Assembly: GCA_963995525.1 (NCBI GenBank)
Contig: OZ023206.1
Span: 28,450,960 to 28,514,959, forward strand
Direction of reading: 5' to 3'
Source of the DNA: Escarpia spicata
Lineage: Eukaryota; Annelida; Polychaeta; Sabellida; Siboglinidae
DNA: 64,000 nucleotides
The notes under the pieces are model-generated. The model ran no database searches, had not been told where the DNA came from, and saw only the letters and a program-made list of their open reading frames with translations. Made by a program: the position numbers and the translations under genes. Shown one piece after another: positions 12,640 to 22,336 of the stretch (positions are counted from its first letter, which is position 1; each line of letters starts with the position of its first letter).

Positions 12640-13565
12640 GATGAGTATGTAAGGGTAATTAATAATTAATTAGGGATACTTAAGGTGTCATTAAATGTAT
12701 TTAGGAGTAAATAAGGGGTAATTAGGGTTAATTAAGTTGTAATCGTGGGTAATTCTGGGTAACTAAGTGTAATTATGGGTATGTAAGGGTAAGTAAGAGG
12801 TAATTAGGGGTAATTACTGGGTGATCAAGGGTAAATATGGTAATTATGGGTAACTAAGAGGTAGTTAATGGAAAATTAAGGGTAGTTAGAGGTACTAAGG
12901 GGTAGTTAGGAGTAATTAAATGGTAATTGTGGGTAATTATGGGTAACTGAGTAGAATTATGGGTATTTAAGGGTAAGTAAGAGGTAATTAGGGGTAATTA
13001 CTGGGTGATCACGGGTAATTATTGTAAGAAAGGGAAAAGATGAGGAAATTAATGGGTAAATAAGGGTAATTAGAGTTAATTAAGGGTATTTAAGGGGTAA
13101 TTACGGGTAACTAAGTGTAATTAGGGGTAACTCAGGGGTAATCAAGGGTCAAGTAAGGATAATTAAGGGTAATTATGGGTAATATTTAAGGGGTAAATAT
13201 TGGTTCAAAGTTAATGCCAGCTTGTGCTTAGTAGTTTTGGTGGTAATTAGGGGTAACTAATTATAGATAATTAAGGGTAAGAGGTAATTAGGGGTAATTC
13301 ATGGGTAATCACGTGTAATTAAGGGTAATTAGGAGTAACTAAGGGGTAATTGAGGGTAACTAGAGGCAATTAAGGGTAATTGAGGGTATGTAAGGCTAAC
13401 TGAGGGGTAATTGCGGGTAACAAAGTGTAATTAGGGATAATTAAGGGTAAATAAAAATTACTAGGTGAAATTAAGGGTAACTAAGGGTAATCAAGTTGGA
13501 AGTAAGGGTAATTAAGGGTAATTATAGGTAATTGAGGGTAATTAGTTCAAAGTTAATGCTAGTTT
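12640..13565. repeat. Degenerate GGGTAATTA-type array
   Basis: About 900 bp of loosely repeated gggtaattaagg / gggtaactaagg units. A ~40 bp segment 'ggttcaaagttaatgc...gtgcttagtagtttt' occurs at about 13,200 and again at about 13,545, implying a higher-order duplication. Similar short tracts appear at 24,695-24,725 and, as complements, at 56.0-57.2 kb. Confidence 0.8.
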
Positions 13566-13582
13566 GTGCTTAGTAGTTTTAG

Positions 13583-13863
13583 ATGAACGCTGGTCACTTC
13601 GATCTGAGGACTGTGCTGCAATATAATCTGGTGCGATATGGCCGGCGATCTTTCTGTGAAACGCGTTGCCGGAAGAACTGCGGCTGATCACATCAATGGA
13701 CGTTTTCAAACCACGCCTCAAAACGCACTATTTTAAATTCACTTTTAATGTGTAATATGTTGTTTTAAGGGTATCTATCTTCCTATTCGTTGCACAATCT
13801 ATTTTAATTGAGTTTTAATTTGGTTTACAACTTTTTGCTGTTTTAAATATGTTGTCTTTTCTT

Positions 13864-13904
<41 letters not shown>

Positions 13905-13956
13905 GAAAAGACAACATATTTAAGACAGCAAATAGTTGTAAACCAAATTAAAACTC

Positions 13957-14011
<55 letters not shown>

Positions 14012-14205
14012 CATATATATATATAATTTATAGCCATAATGTGTATTTTAATGACGCTATTTTAAAATAAGTATCAGACAAAATTTATGTTTACACCACT
14101 AAGTCTTATGTATATAATTGTTTTATTTTAGCGACTCTGTACACACTATTGAACAGAGTCGTACTCTGGAGACTAGTGTATAAATAAAGTTAATTATTAT
14201 TTATT
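13583..14205 (+). mobile_element. 3' end of an L2/CR1-like LINE
   Basis: One frame from about 13,660 encodes NALPEELRLITSMDVF followed by KPRLKTHYFK, the typical C-terminus of L2/CR1-type ORF2. It is followed by a 3' UTR and an ATT-repeat tail at 14,185-14,210. A palindromic insert (13,806-13,960) interrupts the UTR. Only the last ~0.5 kb of the LINE is present. Confidence 0.75.
13806..13960. repeat. 65-bp-arm palindrome with AT loop
   Basis: Left arm 13,806-13,871 and right arm 13,895-13,960 are reverse complements with about two mismatches and one indel, separated by (AT)n. The arms are LINE 3' UTR sequence, so the second arm is an inverted copy of the first. A further AT tract continues to about 14,030. 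Confidence 0.9.
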
Positions 14206-14521
14206 ATTATTATAGTTGTTGTGGTATAGTCGAATACTATGTTGTAATGTGTCATATTGAGACGACAATGTGTTATGACAATTATTTTGTAGTAAAGACT
14301 AGTTTGTTCTTAGTCAGTTTATGATATGATAGTGGTGTTGTTGTTCAAACCAACATCTGTTTTGTAATTTTTAGTCTCAGAGAACAAAATTAGTTGAAAT
14401 GGTATTTTTAGGTGTCCGTATGACCTTTCGTATTGAAGAGTGACTTTCCAGTGTATTCCACACACACACGCGCGCGAACTATTCCTCTGTCTGTTTACAC
14501 ACGCAGATACGTGTCCTTTAG

Positions 14522-14523
<2 letters not shown>

Positions 14524-14591
<68 letters not shown>

Positions 14592-14870
14592 TTCCTCTGT
14601 CGGAGTACACGCGCATGTATGCACTATATATCTCCCTAAGTTCACACGCCTATCTGAGTCTGCTGACATGTCACTCACATCCAACCATATATAGTCATTG
14701 GTCACACGTAGCCACAACTCCCTCCGTCCAGACGTTCTCACGCTTACACCCATCTTTCTACTTGAGTCTGCTGACATATCACTCACTCCCAACCATGTAT
14801 TGCCATTGGTTCATGCGTAGCCACACCCCTCTCCACCCACACGTTCGTTCGCTTACATCCATCAGCGTAG
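14524..14870. repeat. (CA)n microsatellite and a two-copy ~111 bp tandem
   Basis: (CA)n lies at 14,524-14,589. Two copies of a unit starting 'tgagtctgctgacat' follow, at about 14,655-14,762 and 14,763-14,870. No gene. Confidence 0.75.
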
Positions 14871-14929
14871 TCCTTGATCCGTGACGTTTGATACATGTTC
14901 TATCAGAAACAGATAGCATATGTTGTGAC

Positions 14930-15065
14930 CCGTTAGAATCCTTCAGAACCTGCTAGAACCAGTTTGATCCTTTGTGAACCGGATTTAACCGGATTTAACC
15001 GGATTTAACCAGTTTCAAGTTGTTTGAACCGGATAAAACCGGTCAGAACCGGTTATAACCTGTCC
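14930..15065. repeat. Short AACCGG-rich repeat at the left edge of the Polinton
   Basis: Units of 'aaccggattt' and relatives recur about ten times. The tract may belong to the Polinton terminal region, but no terminal inverted repeat could be matched at the other end. Confidence 0.5.
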
Positions 15066-17718
15066 AGATTTAGAAACGTGCAAGGATGCCTCACCTTCAG
15101 TTGTAGATACACAAGTGCATCACCCTACATTGACGAACTTGCCTACAGCAAACCACCATCTGACGAAACACAAAAAAACACTTCACACAGCTGTCCGACA
15201 TGTACAAGAGACTTCACGAGACGAGATGCCTTGTTACGTTACATCAGGATGTCATGCGGCAGGATATCATCACAGAAAAGCGATACACACCGCTGTGAGA
15301 GTTCTGCACGGGAATTCACGAGACGTGACCACTTGTTACGTCACATCACGACGATGTGCAGCAGACGTGAAGAGGCCACCGACCCGCCGTTACGCAAGTG
15401 AACGAGACGCGAAGAGCGACCACGTGTTAGCCTTCGCCACGACTCCCCTTCGCTGACACTCTGTCTAGGCAGCTGCGAGACGTCGTTCGAGACCACTGTT
15501 CGGCCATCCGAACCCACGTGACCAGAGGACCTGTTCAATCCAGGTACAATTACAGAGTGTCAACACCGAACACGTCTGTTCTAGAACCGTCACTGAAAAC
15601 CATGTTCCGCGAACAGACGCACGCGTTCAAGATTAACCTCAGTTACGGTTTCGTGTTGAGGAACAATATCACACGCCGATACATATATTATCATTCGTCC
15701 TGTAACTGTTGTGGTCGTTACCTTGATGCACCGTGTCTTATCACCAACAACACATATTTTGACGCGTTTCTGGAGCGTATCCGAGAAACAGACGTGTTGC
15801 AGTGGGTGATCAATCAACGTCCGGACAGTCAATGAATATGCGTGGTGGTCACGAATGTCACATTCTTCGTCAACCGCATTGTTGAACATCCGATAGAATG
15901 TGTGGACGTCACACTTCCGTGGTACATCTAAAATAACAAAGCCGTCATCGGACTGGAAAGAGAAGCCAACAAATCCAAGAGGTACACCGACAATCTGTGT
16001 CTCTTCCGCTGTCTGACTTTACACCGTGGATGTGACCTACACCACCTGGAAGATGAGGAGGAGGAGTAGTAGTAGGAGGAAGACACCGAGGGTGTCGGCG
16101 CGTTTTTTTGTGATTAAACGTAACACCTTCCTGTGTCTATCGACGGATGAAAGTCCTCGATATGACTCATTACATCGCACCGGGATTCTCGTACGATAAG
16201 TACTTGAAAGCGTACGGTTGCGAGGTCACGAAAGGTCATTTCACGCACGAATACACGGACAGCTTGGAGAAACTCGACGACACCACTCTGCCTCCCAAAG
16301 AGGCCTTCTTCAGTCGACTGAAGAACGAAAGTATATCCGACGACGACTACACCCGTTGTCGAGAGGCGTGGCGAAACAACGACATAAAGACGTTGCGGGA
16401 CTTTCTCGTATGGTACAACAACAGGGACGTCAACAAACATAATTCCTTCTACCGGCAACGATGTCTCGACATGTTCAAACAAGGCATCAGTTTACCCGGT
16501 TTGACCTTGACCTACCTTTTCAACTATGTTTCGGAGAAGACCTTCTTTACGCTCATCAACGAGACGAACAAGGATCTCCATGAGCTGGTTAGAGATAGTA
16601 TCGTTAGAGGGGCGTCACTCATCTTCACTAGATATCACGAGAAAAGGGTCACGAAGATACGTCGGAACGACTCCGGCGCACCTGCTCGAACGTGTCAGTC
16701 CATAGTTGGCTATAACGCAATTGCACTCTACCTCTGGTTCCTATCGCAAGAAATGCCGAAGGGATGGTACACGCGACGACAGGAGGAGGAGTTCCGACCC
16801 GAAACGGCACAGCCGACCGGAGAGATGGCTGCGAAATGGCTGACGTGGGAGTCAGAACGTACCGGACGCGCTTTACTTCATCAACGCAACGAACGAGAGA
16901 AGAAAATTGGCAAACTGCTGGTGGATGGTTAGTGCAGTTTCACATATGCTACTACCACGGATGTCCATGTACCCGACGAGAGATCAACGAGGTCAACGGG
17001 AAACCCTTGGCTCAACTGCTTGCCGAAACGTAAAGGAACACGGCCTACATTCGACACTTTGTCAAGGTCGTTGAGCTGTGGGAATGCGAATGGAAAGAGA
17101 CGAGACGCGATCCGTGTGTGAAACAGTTTCTGGACGCCACCTTTCCCCGCCGTCGACACGTGCGATGGAAGATGACGTCACAACAGATCCTGACAGGCGT
17201 ATGCAACGGCACCGTGTTCGGAATGATTCAGTGCAACATTCCTGTACCGGAAGAATTACGTGCACATGATGCAGCCCATCTTCAAGAACATTCACATGAC
17301 CCGAGATGACTTCGGACCGTTCATGCGTGGATACGCTGAAGAACATGTCATCATGGCAACCCCGCGCCGCATGCTTGTCGGAAGTTATTGTGGAGATAAG
17401 ACCTTGCTCGCCCCACCTCTCTTGCGATGGGACCTAGAGCACGGACTCGAGGTGGCCCACGTCTACCATGTCATCGAATATACACCAGTTGCCTCCTTCC
17501 GTCGATTCGGCGAGGCAGTCCTGGACGTGCTGATCAATCGACGGCGCGGAAGCGGAAAAAACCACAGGATCCGCGTGTATCACTCGTCCGTGCTGACGTA
17601 CATCCAAGTAGGTGCGGCTTGGCGTAGAAGTAGGTCATACTTCTACGCCAAGCGCGTGGTCCACGAGGATAGAGTCACCACGGGTCCGGTGGACGTGCAA
17701 CGATCGATTGCTGTGTAA
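15024..17718 (+). pseudogene. polB: Protein-primed DNA polymerase B with N-terminal zinc fingers
   Basis: Fragments in order: a C-x2-C finger (CPTCTRDFTRRD) and a second finger lacking its second cysteine (HRCESSAREFTRRDHLLRH) at about 15,180-15,360; the N-terminal Polinton PolB region with SSCNCCGRYL (15,690-15,730) and DNLCLFRCL (about 15,990); and the polymerase core at 16,147-16,932 with ISLPGLTLTYLF and IVGYNAIALYLW. The latter is motif A, normally with aspartate after GY; here it is asparagine. The thumb-side segment at 17,260-17,520 includes EYTPVASFRRFGEAV. The expected motif B and the DTDS-type motif C are absent: after 17,520 the sequence does not match PolB, so a large 3' deletion is likely. 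At least five frame breaks. Dead polymerase. Confidence 0.92.
17617..17653. repeat. Perfect 16-bp hairpin, 5-nt loop
   Basis: Arms 17,617-17,632 and 17,638-17,653 are exact reverse complements around GGTCA. The right arm lies in a coding-like stretch (SYFYAKRV), so the left arm looks like an inverted duplication of coding sequence. It could also act as a 3' hairpin for polB. Confidence 0.9.
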
Positions 17719-17833
17719 GTCTACCCCGAAACAAAGAGGAAACGCGGCCCTACGTTTCTTGGGCTTAGAGGCGCCTCTAGCTGTGACGCAATTAGTAAGC
17801 AGACATTAGACCAACAAATATTTATTTAGACAG

Positions 17834-18013
17834 ATGTCACGCAATCGATTGTCATATAACACCATGTCACGGACGCGAGCGGTCGTAGGAGTAGCGGTAG
17901 TAGGAACAGTCGTGGTGTATCTGTACGTCTTGTACGACTTGTTGTACGTTCCCCTTCGCTCCTCTTGTGGTGGAAGTATGGTTGTATCTGACGTAACGAC
18001 CAACGCGACGTGA
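17834..18013 (+). CDS. Small one-pass membrane protein, 59 aa
   Basis: An uninterrupted ATG-to-TGA frame between polB and the ATPase. After a basic start (MSRNRLSYNTMSRTR) comes a strong membrane segment, AVVGVAVVGTVVVYLYVLY, then a short polar tail ending DVTTNAT. A second in-frame ATG is at 17,864. I do not recognise a family, but small membrane ORFs are common in Polintons and adintoviruses. It is notable as one of very few unbroken frames in the element; given its size this may be luck. Confidence 0.5.
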   Translation: MSRNRLSYNTMSRTRAVVGVAVVGTVVVYLYVLYDLLYVPLRSSCGGSMVVSDVTTNAT

Positions 18014-18052
18014 CCACCACCACCACCAACTAGAACACGACGTCACGCAATC

Positions 18053-18645
18053 GTGGATACGCGATGGAAACATCCGTTCATCTGCATAGTCGAGGGTCCG
18101 ACGGGGTGTGGTAAGAGCACGTTTGTGACGCGCATGCTACGTCACGCCACAACGATGAAAGGTCCGCATCCCGAGACGATTTCGTGGTGTTACGGAGAAT
18201 GGCAGAGCGTTTACGCGTCTGTAAACAATGACTTGGTACAGTTCGATGATGGGTTGCCGTGTGGCGCGTTCGATGAGTCGACGAGAAACCTTGTGGTCGT
18301 AGACGATCTAGCGGAAACGGACTAACGGGTCACGACCTTGTTAACGAAAAAGAGTCATCACCAGAACACGTCCGTACTGTATCTCGTGCAGAACCTGTTT
18401 CTGAAAAACAAGGAGTCGCACGATCAGTCTAAACGCGTAATACATGGTGGTCTTCAAGAATCCTTCCGACGCGTCACAGATAGGTCACTTGGCGCGACAT
18501 AGGTAGACGCGTTCAAAGACGTCACGTCGACACCGTACGAATATCTCCTGATCGGTCTGAAACAGGACACGCACGAAGACATGCGTCTGCGCACGGCCGT
18601 CTTTCCGGACGACGGCGTTCAGTACGTGTACCAAATCAAGGTATT
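18053..18645 (+). pseudogene. Genome-packaging ATPase (FtsK/HerA, A32-like)
   Basis: KHPFICIVEGPTGCGKSTF contains a clear Walker A (GPTGCGKST), and NLVVVDDLAETD is the Walker B region. A stop at 18,323-18,325 interrupts the frame. Downstream, conserved family text continues: KKSHHQNTSVLYLVQNLF, then YLLIGLKQDT and VQYVYQIK near 18,640, with a further frame break at about 18,440-18,510. The family pumps viral DNA into capsids. The first codon in the matching position is GTG, not ATG. Confidence 0.9.
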
Positions 18646-18716
18646 AGACGACCGCGCATGCGCCTCGTCTATTCAGTTGCTCCATGTCCGTGTTCTAGAA
18701 GAGACATTTACTCTGC

Positions 18717-18961
18717 ATACAGGCGCTGAACATATATATTAGCGCCAAATTGAGACGAGCCATCATCAACAACGCCGACGCCAATCTTCTGTGTGCATTG
18801 GCCGAGTGTGCCTACAACATACTGAATAAGAACATTCCCTTGCCCGCTGTACGGAGACAACGTTTTAGATAGTACAAAACGAAACTGTGCAAGTTGGAAC
18901 GGAGAGGCGTGCCAGCGGCCAGGAGACGTCGCTTCTTGCTTCAGGGTAACCAGGTCGGCTA
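18717..18961 (+). pseudogene. Conserved Polinton ORF, function unknown
   Basis: The frame reads LRRAIINNADANLLCALAE and NILNKNIPLPAVRRQRF, then a stop, then a basic stretch (LERRGVPAARRRRFLLQG) and a stop at the end. I recognise this as a small conserved Polinton/adintovirus protein (helical, basic, often ending in a hydrophobic tail) of unknown role. One internal stop lies at about 18,868. The codon at the expected start is ATA. Confidence 0.65.
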
Positions 18962-19020
18962 GGGACAGACCGGCGGTTTCCGCTCGGGTTTGCTAGCACC
19001 GTTGGCTATAGAAGACGACG

Positions 19021-19470
19021 ATGGAACACACACGGAAGATGGCATTGGTGGATCCACGGCTGTTGGACAGTCTACGCGCACGACCGACGGATACCCTATG
19101 ATGGAAGGTGCAGGTCCTCGAGGACGAGGTGAAGGTCATTCTCAACAGACGCGATTTTACCGACGGAGACAAGGTCGCTATGTGTAATCAAGTGTTACAA
19201 AGTGTTGCCCGATCGTCGCATGCAAGAACCGATACGCGTGGTGGCAGTGAACAAAGGTACACACTCACTAGGTTCTGCAGTGGCGGCGGCGGCGCTAGGG
19301 GTACCGGCCCCGTCGACTAGCGGAAGTCATCGACAGCGTTCAGAAGGCGCTTCAGCCCAAAGCCAGACGACTGATGGAACGTCTCAAATGACACGTCGCG
19401 TGGAGATCCACCACGTTATTTGCGGTACCCGGAAGTAACGTGGTGGATCTCGTGAACGATCTGTAGTGCG
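19021..19470 (+). pseudogene. Second conserved Polinton ORF, function unknown
   Basis: Starts with ATG. Reads KMALVDPRLLDSLRARP, a stop, then VLEDEVKVILNRRDFTDGDK and NQVLQ. After frame breaks it continues with ALQPKARRLMERLK (about 19,350) and VPGSNVVDLVNDL (about 19,430-19,465). These motifs recur in Polintons of cnidarians and molluscs as far as I recall; the function is not known to me. The 16-bp fold-back at 19,403-19,451 copies part of this ORF in reverse. Confidence 0.65.
19403..19451. repeat. Perfect 16-bp hairpin, 17-nt loop
   Basis: Arms 19,403-19,418 (GAGATCCACCACGTTA) and 19,436-19,451 are exact reverse complements. The right arm encodes NVVDL of the conserved ORF, so the left arm is an inverted copy. 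Confidence 0.9.
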
Positions 19471-19738
19471 CGAGAAAGACCGGTAGAGCACGACGAACGC
19501 TGCAGTGGACACCCCTCGCGCGTCGACAACGAATGGACCCGTCCGCCCTACCCACGCCACCGTCGGAAGGACGCAATACATCAGAATGGGAGTGTCTTTA
19601 ATAAAGTAGGCGGATCGTCGCGAATCGACAACATAATGGTCGATCCACGGCACGGTCGGCATTGTCTCTTTGCCCCTATCGCTTACGCCGGAGTTCACAT
19701 CGTGGCTGCGATTACCATCGAATATCTGATTCATCGAG

Positions 19739-20790
19739 CATGGTTCGGTGTCGTAATCAACTGCAGGGAGTCTACTTCGACCCCAGCAAGGTGGGGAGTT
19801 ACGGGGTAATCGAGTCTTTGCGCCGAGCCAACTTCCGACCTATCGAGTGTGTACCGAGGAAGCTCGTCGAAAAATGGCTATCGGAACAGAACGCTTATAC
19901 CCTACACAAAACCGGTGAGAGTTCGTTTCAAGCTGCGACGCGTTGTCGTCGGAGGCCGGAATCAACAGTGACAAGCCGATCTCGTAGACGTGTCCAGTCT
20001 GAAAAGAGACAACGACGGTACGACGTTCCTACTCACGGTGATCGACGTCTTCTTGAAAGTCGCCCGATGCGTTCCGCTGAAGAACAAGTCGGCGACGTCG
20101 ACGATGAGAGCGCTAAACGACGATGGAAATCATCCGCTGACGTTGCAGACCGATAGAGGACTGGAATTCCTGAACCGTGGCGTTCACGGTGTATTGTATT
20201 ACGGTATCCATCATTTCTCCACCTACATCGAGGAGACCAACGCGAGCATCGTGGAACGCTTTAATCGCACGTTAAAGACGCGTATGTGGCGATACCTGAC
20301 GAAACACGAGACGTGGCGTTACATCGATATCCTCCAGGACCCGATGCGCTTGTACAACGACACCCTCCACCACAGCATCGGTATACCTCCGTCGCATGTG
20401 ACGTCGTCGAATCCGGAAGAGGTGTGGCAGCACTTGTACGGCTGTCGTACCGACCGCCATAAGGGTGTGTGTCAGCAAAGGCAAGAGACGGTTCAACAAA
20501 GGATACATGGCGAATTGGACCGAAGAAATATTCACGATACACGAGGTGCATCCGTCCGATCCACCCATCTATCGCTTGATGGACGATCTCGGCGAGACAC
20601 TGGACGGAACCTTCTACGAACCGGAGTTGCAGAAGGTGACGGTTCCGTCCGATAAACTCTACCGTGTGGATTCGATAGTGGAGCGACGCAAGGTGGGCAG
20701 GCGAAGGGAGGTGTTGGTGAAATGGTTCGGATACCCTTCCAATTCAATAGCTGGATCGATGCCAAGGCCCTCGTCGGCTATAAAGACTAG
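19739..20790 (+). pseudogene. Integrase (rve, DDE) with C-terminal chromodomain
   Basis: ATG, then QGVYFDPSKVGSYG and VEKWLSEQNAYTLHK (N-terminal region), a TGA stop at about 19,963, then the catalytic core: QADLVDVSS (first Asp), LQTDRGLEFLN (second Asp) and ASIVERFNRTLKTRMWRYL (Glu). The third region has ISKGKRRF-type basic text and, after a frame shift near 20,465, GYMANWTEEIFTIHEVHPSD. The end is a chromodomain, YRVDSIVERRKVGRRREVLV then KWFGYPS, with a frame shift at about 20,745. The DDE residues are all visible. The family inserts Polinton DNA into chromosomes; this copy is broken. Confidence 0.93.
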
Positions 20791-20823
20791 TCACGCGTCT
20801 GACAATCTTTCGTTCGACCACCC

Positions 20824-21103
20824 ATAACGGACGAGACGACAACAGTCTCCGTTACCGATAGCGACGAAAACGACGAAGTCGAAGCTCCGCCGCAGAAAGA
20901 GGGGACTCCGTGGCACATCTTCGGCACCACGTGTCCCAAAGAGGAGATCGTGTTTATGTGTCAGGTCGTCGTCTTGTACACGGTCATCTTGGTCAGCGTC
21001 TACAACCTTGTCGATCGGACACGGGAATACGACTCTGTGGTAGGCCCTGTTGAGCAGTTCGTTGGGTTACCTACTACCCAACCCGACGCTGAAACAGCAT
21101 GAC
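20824..21103 (+). pseudogene. Polinton one-pass membrane protein
   Basis: Acidic N-terminal part (VTDSDENDEVEAPPQ), then CPKEEIVFMCQVVVLYTVIL and VSVYNL as the membrane segment. A frame shift follows at about 21,035, and the other frame carries SSSLGYLLPNPTLKQ. The same protein is found at 54,170-54,441 (EIVFFCQIVTLYTVLLVSIY). The codon in the start position is ATA where the second copy has ATG; both lie about 30 nt after the integrase stop. Role unknown. Confidence 0.75.
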
Positions 21104-21975
21104 GACGAGTGGTTTCTAACTGATGTTGCCTAGCAATACTTCCATGCGCATTCAGCCCGATAACACCGTGGCGCATTACATCACGGACTTGCCTCGTCGT
21201 GTCGTGCTTTTGGGCAACGGCGAGTGGGATTGAGGTATGCAACTCTAGAGTTTCGCTACCCGCACACTTGGTACAACGTTCGTGAGGAGGATACCACGTT
21301 CTACCACTACTATAGTACAGGATACACTCCGTCTGCCAAGATAGAACACGGGTATTAGTACAACGTGACCCAATTGTTGGCGCCAACAACAGGACACTGC
21401 TGAAAATGTCGACGGATAAGATCAAGACGAAACTGAGTTACACGACATCTCTCACAAAGTGACCATGACACTCACAACCGAGTTTAGCATACCCTTGGGG
21501 GGTGCCATGGAGACCATAATAGGTTTCCATACGACGGTAATCACCAGTACCGACACAAAGTCCACACGAACCCACGTTCCCCCACCCATGCGTGGAAAAA
21601 ACATCACACCGACGTCGACCACCACCGAATCCGATACACCAGAGAGTGTTGGTGTACACCTTCGAAAAAGAGGCCGCTTCCGTAGTGGACATGTTTCAAG
21701 GATTCACCACCACGTACGTCTACACTGACGTCGTAAAGTCACGTGTCGTCGGCGATAGTTTCAAACCGTTGTTGCGGAGCGTTGCGGTTATTGGACGGAA
21801 CGGTTCCACCGTGTCCACGAGTTTGGATAACGTCCAATACGTCCATCTCTTGTGTAAAGAGTTCGAGACGATAGAGATCGATATAAGAGACGAAACCGGA
21901 CGACGCGTGCCTTTCGAGATCGGTAAGGTGACGGTGACACTTCATTTCCGACTACGACGGACGGCACTATTCTAA
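21101..21975 (+). pseudogene. Minor capsid protein (penton)
   Basis: Starts with ATG, breaks frame within six codons, then reads LPSNTSMRIQPDNTVAHYIT. The middle (21,230-21,640) is heavily scrambled. From 21,650 a clear frame reads EAASVVDMFQGFTTTYVYTD, VVGDSFKPLLRSVAV, FETIEIDIRDETGRRVPFE and VTVTLHFRL. These are the conserved strands of the single jelly-roll Polinton penton. It closely parallels the copy at 54.4-55.1 kb. It would occupy the five-fold vertices; here it is not translatable as a whole. Confidence 0.88.
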
Positions 21976-21979
21976 AGAT

Positions 21980-22336
21980 TAATTACAACGACTACTACAT
22001 TCATCAGGCGGTAGGTGCGCTTCCCTATTTGGTGCTCGATACCAACGAAGTCTATTCGGACGTTTACTGCGTAGCGTCATGCCGCTCGTCAAGAGTGGTG
22101 CCGTGGCGTTGAGAAATAGAGCGGTATCCACGGGCGCGCGCATAGCCGATGACATCTTGTCGGGACAGAACATCAAAACGGCCATCAAACGTCGCGTCAC
22201 GGCTGCTGGTAGGGACATGTCGAGAGACCTATTGACCCGTGGCGTGCAACTGCGCAAGCGTATAAGACGCGCACCTCCTACGAAACGAATCAGTATAGCC
22301 GGGAGACGGACGTCGACACGACATATTCGACGATAG
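21980..22336 (+). pseudogene. PX core protein
   Basis: YNDYYIHQAVGALP at the N-terminus, a one-base frame shift at about 22,030, then MPLVKSGAVALRNRAVSTGA, DDILSGQNIKTAIKRRV and a very basic C-terminus (RKRIRRAPPTKR...RRTSTRHIRR). Matches the Polinton PX family, related in role to adenoviral core/processing substrates. From 22,079 to the TAG at 22,334 the frame is intact. The TAG overlaps the first codon position of the capsid gene. Confidence 0.85.
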
